Shown piece after piece: positions 7,302 through 8,307 of a stretch of DNA of 8,307 nt (the stretch's first letter is position 1; every line of letters starts with the position of its first letter). The notes under the pieces are model-generated. The model had not been told where the DNA came from. It ran no database searches and was given only the letters and a program-made list of their open reading frames with translations. The translations under genes and the position numbers were made by a program. Source of the DNA: Pseudonocardiales bacterium (GTDB lineage: Bacteria; Actinomycetota; Actinomycetes; Mycobacteriales; Pseudonocardiaceae); assembly GCA_013695005.1 (NCBI GenBank), contig JACDBJ010000444.1, positions 1 through 8,307 of the forward strand, given 5' to 3'.

Positions 7302-7551
7302 GGGCACCTCCTGAGGTCTTCGATCCGCCGTCGGTCAGCACGCCGACCCGGGGGTCGGCGGGCGCGTCGGCGAGCGGAGGCAGGTCGGCGCCCTCCGGGT
7401 CGGCCGTCCACAGCACCGGCGGGTACGGCCACGGACTGCCGGCTTTGTACTTGCGACGACGACCGCGCCGCGCGATCGTCGGCGCCGCGATCAGCAGGTA
7501 CAGCGCCAGTGGGGCGGCTACGAACGTCAGCACCGTCTGCAACACGCTCAC
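7288..7551 (-). CDS. ctaJ: Small single-pass membrane protein, CtaJ-like (aa3 cytochrome oxidase subunit)
   Basis: This is an 87-aa protein. A hydrophobic helix (about residues 3-27, SVLQTVLTFVAAPLALYLL and onward) is followed by RRGRRRK, which predicts a cytoplasmic C-terminus. Then come a KAGSPWPYPPVLWTADPEG stretch and a low-complexity tail. The MSVLQTVL-F-PL-YL start and the PWPYPPVLW-A-PE motif are what I recall for CtaJ. CtaJ is an accessory subunit seen in the mycobacterial cytochrome bcc-aa3 supercomplex. Its gene, as I recall, lies near the pepN/DUF5130 genes. I chose GTG at 7551, because TAACGT sits 7 nt upstream and the product begins VSVLQTVL. GTG at 7560 (3 residues longer) lies inside that -10 box. 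The 3' end overlaps the DUF5130 gene by 14 bases. The identity is moderately sure; it could be an unrelated small membrane protein. Confidence 0.7.
   Translation of the reverse strand: MSVLQTVLTFVAAPLALYLLIAAPTIARRGRRRKYKAGSPWPYPPVLWTADPEGADLPPLADAPADPRVGVLTDGGSKTSGGARGSW
7307..7312 (-). promoter_or_regulatory. Shine-Dalgarno site (AGGAGG) of the DUF5130 gene
   Basis: A perfect AGGAGG on the minus strand lies inside the 3' end of the ctaJ-like gene, 5 nt before GTG at 7301. It sets the start and supports coupled translation of the two genes. Confidence 0.88.
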
Positions 7552-7558
7552 GGCGCGC

Positions 7559-7564
7559 ACGTTA
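7559..7564 (-). promoter_or_regulatory. -10 box (TAACGT) for leaderless ctaJ-like mRNA
   Basis: TAACGT on the minus strand lies exactly 7 nt before GTG at 7551. It implies a leaderless transcript for the ctaJ-like/DUF5130 operon, separate from the upstream amidase gene. No clear -35 box is seen. Confidence 0.5.
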
Positions 7565-7586
7565 GCCGACCGGCCGGGGTGACGGC

Positions 7587-8307
7587 CTACCCGGTGGGAG
7601 GTCGTCGATCACACCAGGGGGCAGCGGCTTCGAGCTGGGCGCCCAGCTCCAGCAGCAGCGCGTCACCTCCACGGGGCCCGACGAGCTGCACGCCGACGGG
7701 CAGCACCGGGCCGTCCACCCCGTCGGTCCAGTGCAACGGCAGGCTCAGCGCCGGATGCCCAGTGATGTTGTACAGGGCGGTGAAGGGCGTGAAGCGCTTC
7801 TGCCGCTCGTAGTCCTCCGCCGGGTCGCCACCGTCGGTGAACCAGCCCACCGGGCGCGGCAGCTGCGAGAGCGTCGGCGTCAGGACCACATCGACCTCGG
7901 CGTGCCGCGCCGCCACCTGCCTGGCCAGCCGGGTCGCGTTCTGCATGGCGGCGAGCAGCTCCGGCCCGCTCACCGCCGCGCCGCGCGCCCGCCACCAACG
8001 GGTCAGCGGGGTCAGCAGCGGCTCGGCGTCGGTCCATACCGGGTGGCTGTGTGCGAGCACCGCCCACACGGTCTCGAACACCGAGACGAACTCCTGGCCG
8101 ACGCCGACGTCGAACTCCACCACCTCGTGGCCCAGCTCTTCCAGCAGCTCGCTGGCCCGCTCATAGCCGGCCATGCACTCCGGCTCGACCGCGACGTCGG
8201 TCAGCACCGGCCTCGCGTAGCGGCCGACCCGCAACCGCCCTGGCTGCGCCCGCTCCGCCCGGCTGAGGTAGCCGTCCGTGGTCGGCGGCGCAGGCGCTGG
8301 ATATGGC
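7587..8307 (-). CDS. Amidase-signature family enzyme, C-terminal part, cut by right window edge
   Basis: Members of this family hydrolyse carboxamides by a Ser-Ser-Lys mechanism. The catalytic residues and the GGSSGG segment lie in the N-terminal half, outside this window. About 239 C-terminal residues are visible. The frame is open through 8307, reading PYPAPAPPTTDGYL, then RLRVGRYARP. Family features follow: the helix MAGYERASELLEELGHEVVE, ARHAEVDVVLTPTLSQLP, and the C-terminal core FTALYNITGHPALSLPLHW, then GPVLPVGVQLVGPRGGDALLLELGAQLE. This pattern fits a stand-alone amidase (like 6-aminohexanoate cyclic dimer hydrolase or aryl amidases) better than GatA of the tRNA amidotransferase, but I cannot decide the substrate. 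The stop at 7587 is 35 bp before the ctaJ-like start. That gene seems to have its own promoter, so the amidase is probably a separate transcription unit. Confidence 0.93.
   Translation of the reverse strand, partial: PYPAPAPPTTDGYLSRAERAQPGRLRVGRYARPVLTDVAVEPECMAGYERASELLEELGHEVVEFDVGVGQEFVSVFETVWAVLAHSHPVWTDAEPLLTPLTRWWRARGAAVSGPELLAAMQNATRLARQVAARHAEVDVVLTPTLSQLPRPVGWFTDGGDPAEDYERQKRFTPFTALYNITGHPALSLPLHWTDGVDGPVLPVGVQLVGPRGGDALLLELGAQLEAAAPWCDRRPPTG

Noticed and set aside
7587..8307. Calling the partial amidase GatA of the tRNA amidotransferase
   Set aside because: Only the C-terminal half is visible and no gatB or gatC is nearby. The residues seen are common to the whole amidase-signature family, so no gene symbol is justified.

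Overview
The window is very GC-rich, densely coded DNA with many GTG starts. It comes from an actinobacterium (Actinomycetota) that is probably not a Mycobacterium. The evidence is a PknB-type Ser/Thr kinase, a homologue of the mycothiol-linked Rv2466c family, a CtaJ-like small membrane protein, and several starts that look leaderless (a TANNNT box exactly 7 nt before a GTG codon). Family assignments and mycobacterial gene comparisons are from memory, not from a search.

Layout, left to right. (1) The N-terminal part of a Ser/Thr protein kinase (minus strand, running off the left edge) diverges from a 115-aa conserved hypothetical gene. (2) xthA (exonuclease III) follows on the plus strand, then a 170-bp gap. 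That gap holds a 20-bp direct repeat (one copy overlaps the xthA stop), a 10-bp palindrome and a terminator-like hairpin. (3) A two-CBS-domain protein (plus) converges on a DsbA/FrnE-like Rv2466c-family protein (minus). A long imperfect palindrome containing both stop codons separates them. (4) A 145-bp divergent region with several inverted repeats leads to pepN (M1 aminopeptidase N). (5) A YefM/Phd-RelE toxin-antitoxin operon (minus) follows, with a recognisable TGTACA-type operator. (6) A DUF5130/TPM-like gene and a small CtaJ-like membrane protein gene come next, overlapping and read as ctaJ-like then DUF5130. (7) The C-terminal half of an amidase-signature enzyme (minus) runs off the right edge.

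The order Rv2466c-like / pepN / DUF5130 resembles the M. tuberculosis Rv2466c-Rv2467-Rv2468c neighbourhood as I recall it. The toxin-antitoxin pair therefore looks like an accessory insertion into an otherwise conserved housekeeping block. The other genes are ordinary housekeeping functions: DNA repair, peptide turnover, thiol redox, signalling and respiration.

No gene-free stretch exceeds 300 bases. I see no rRNA, tRNA, CRISPR array, transposase or phage gene. I do not see a clearly new multi-gene system. The most unexplained item is the small structured repeat element between xthA and the CBS gene.
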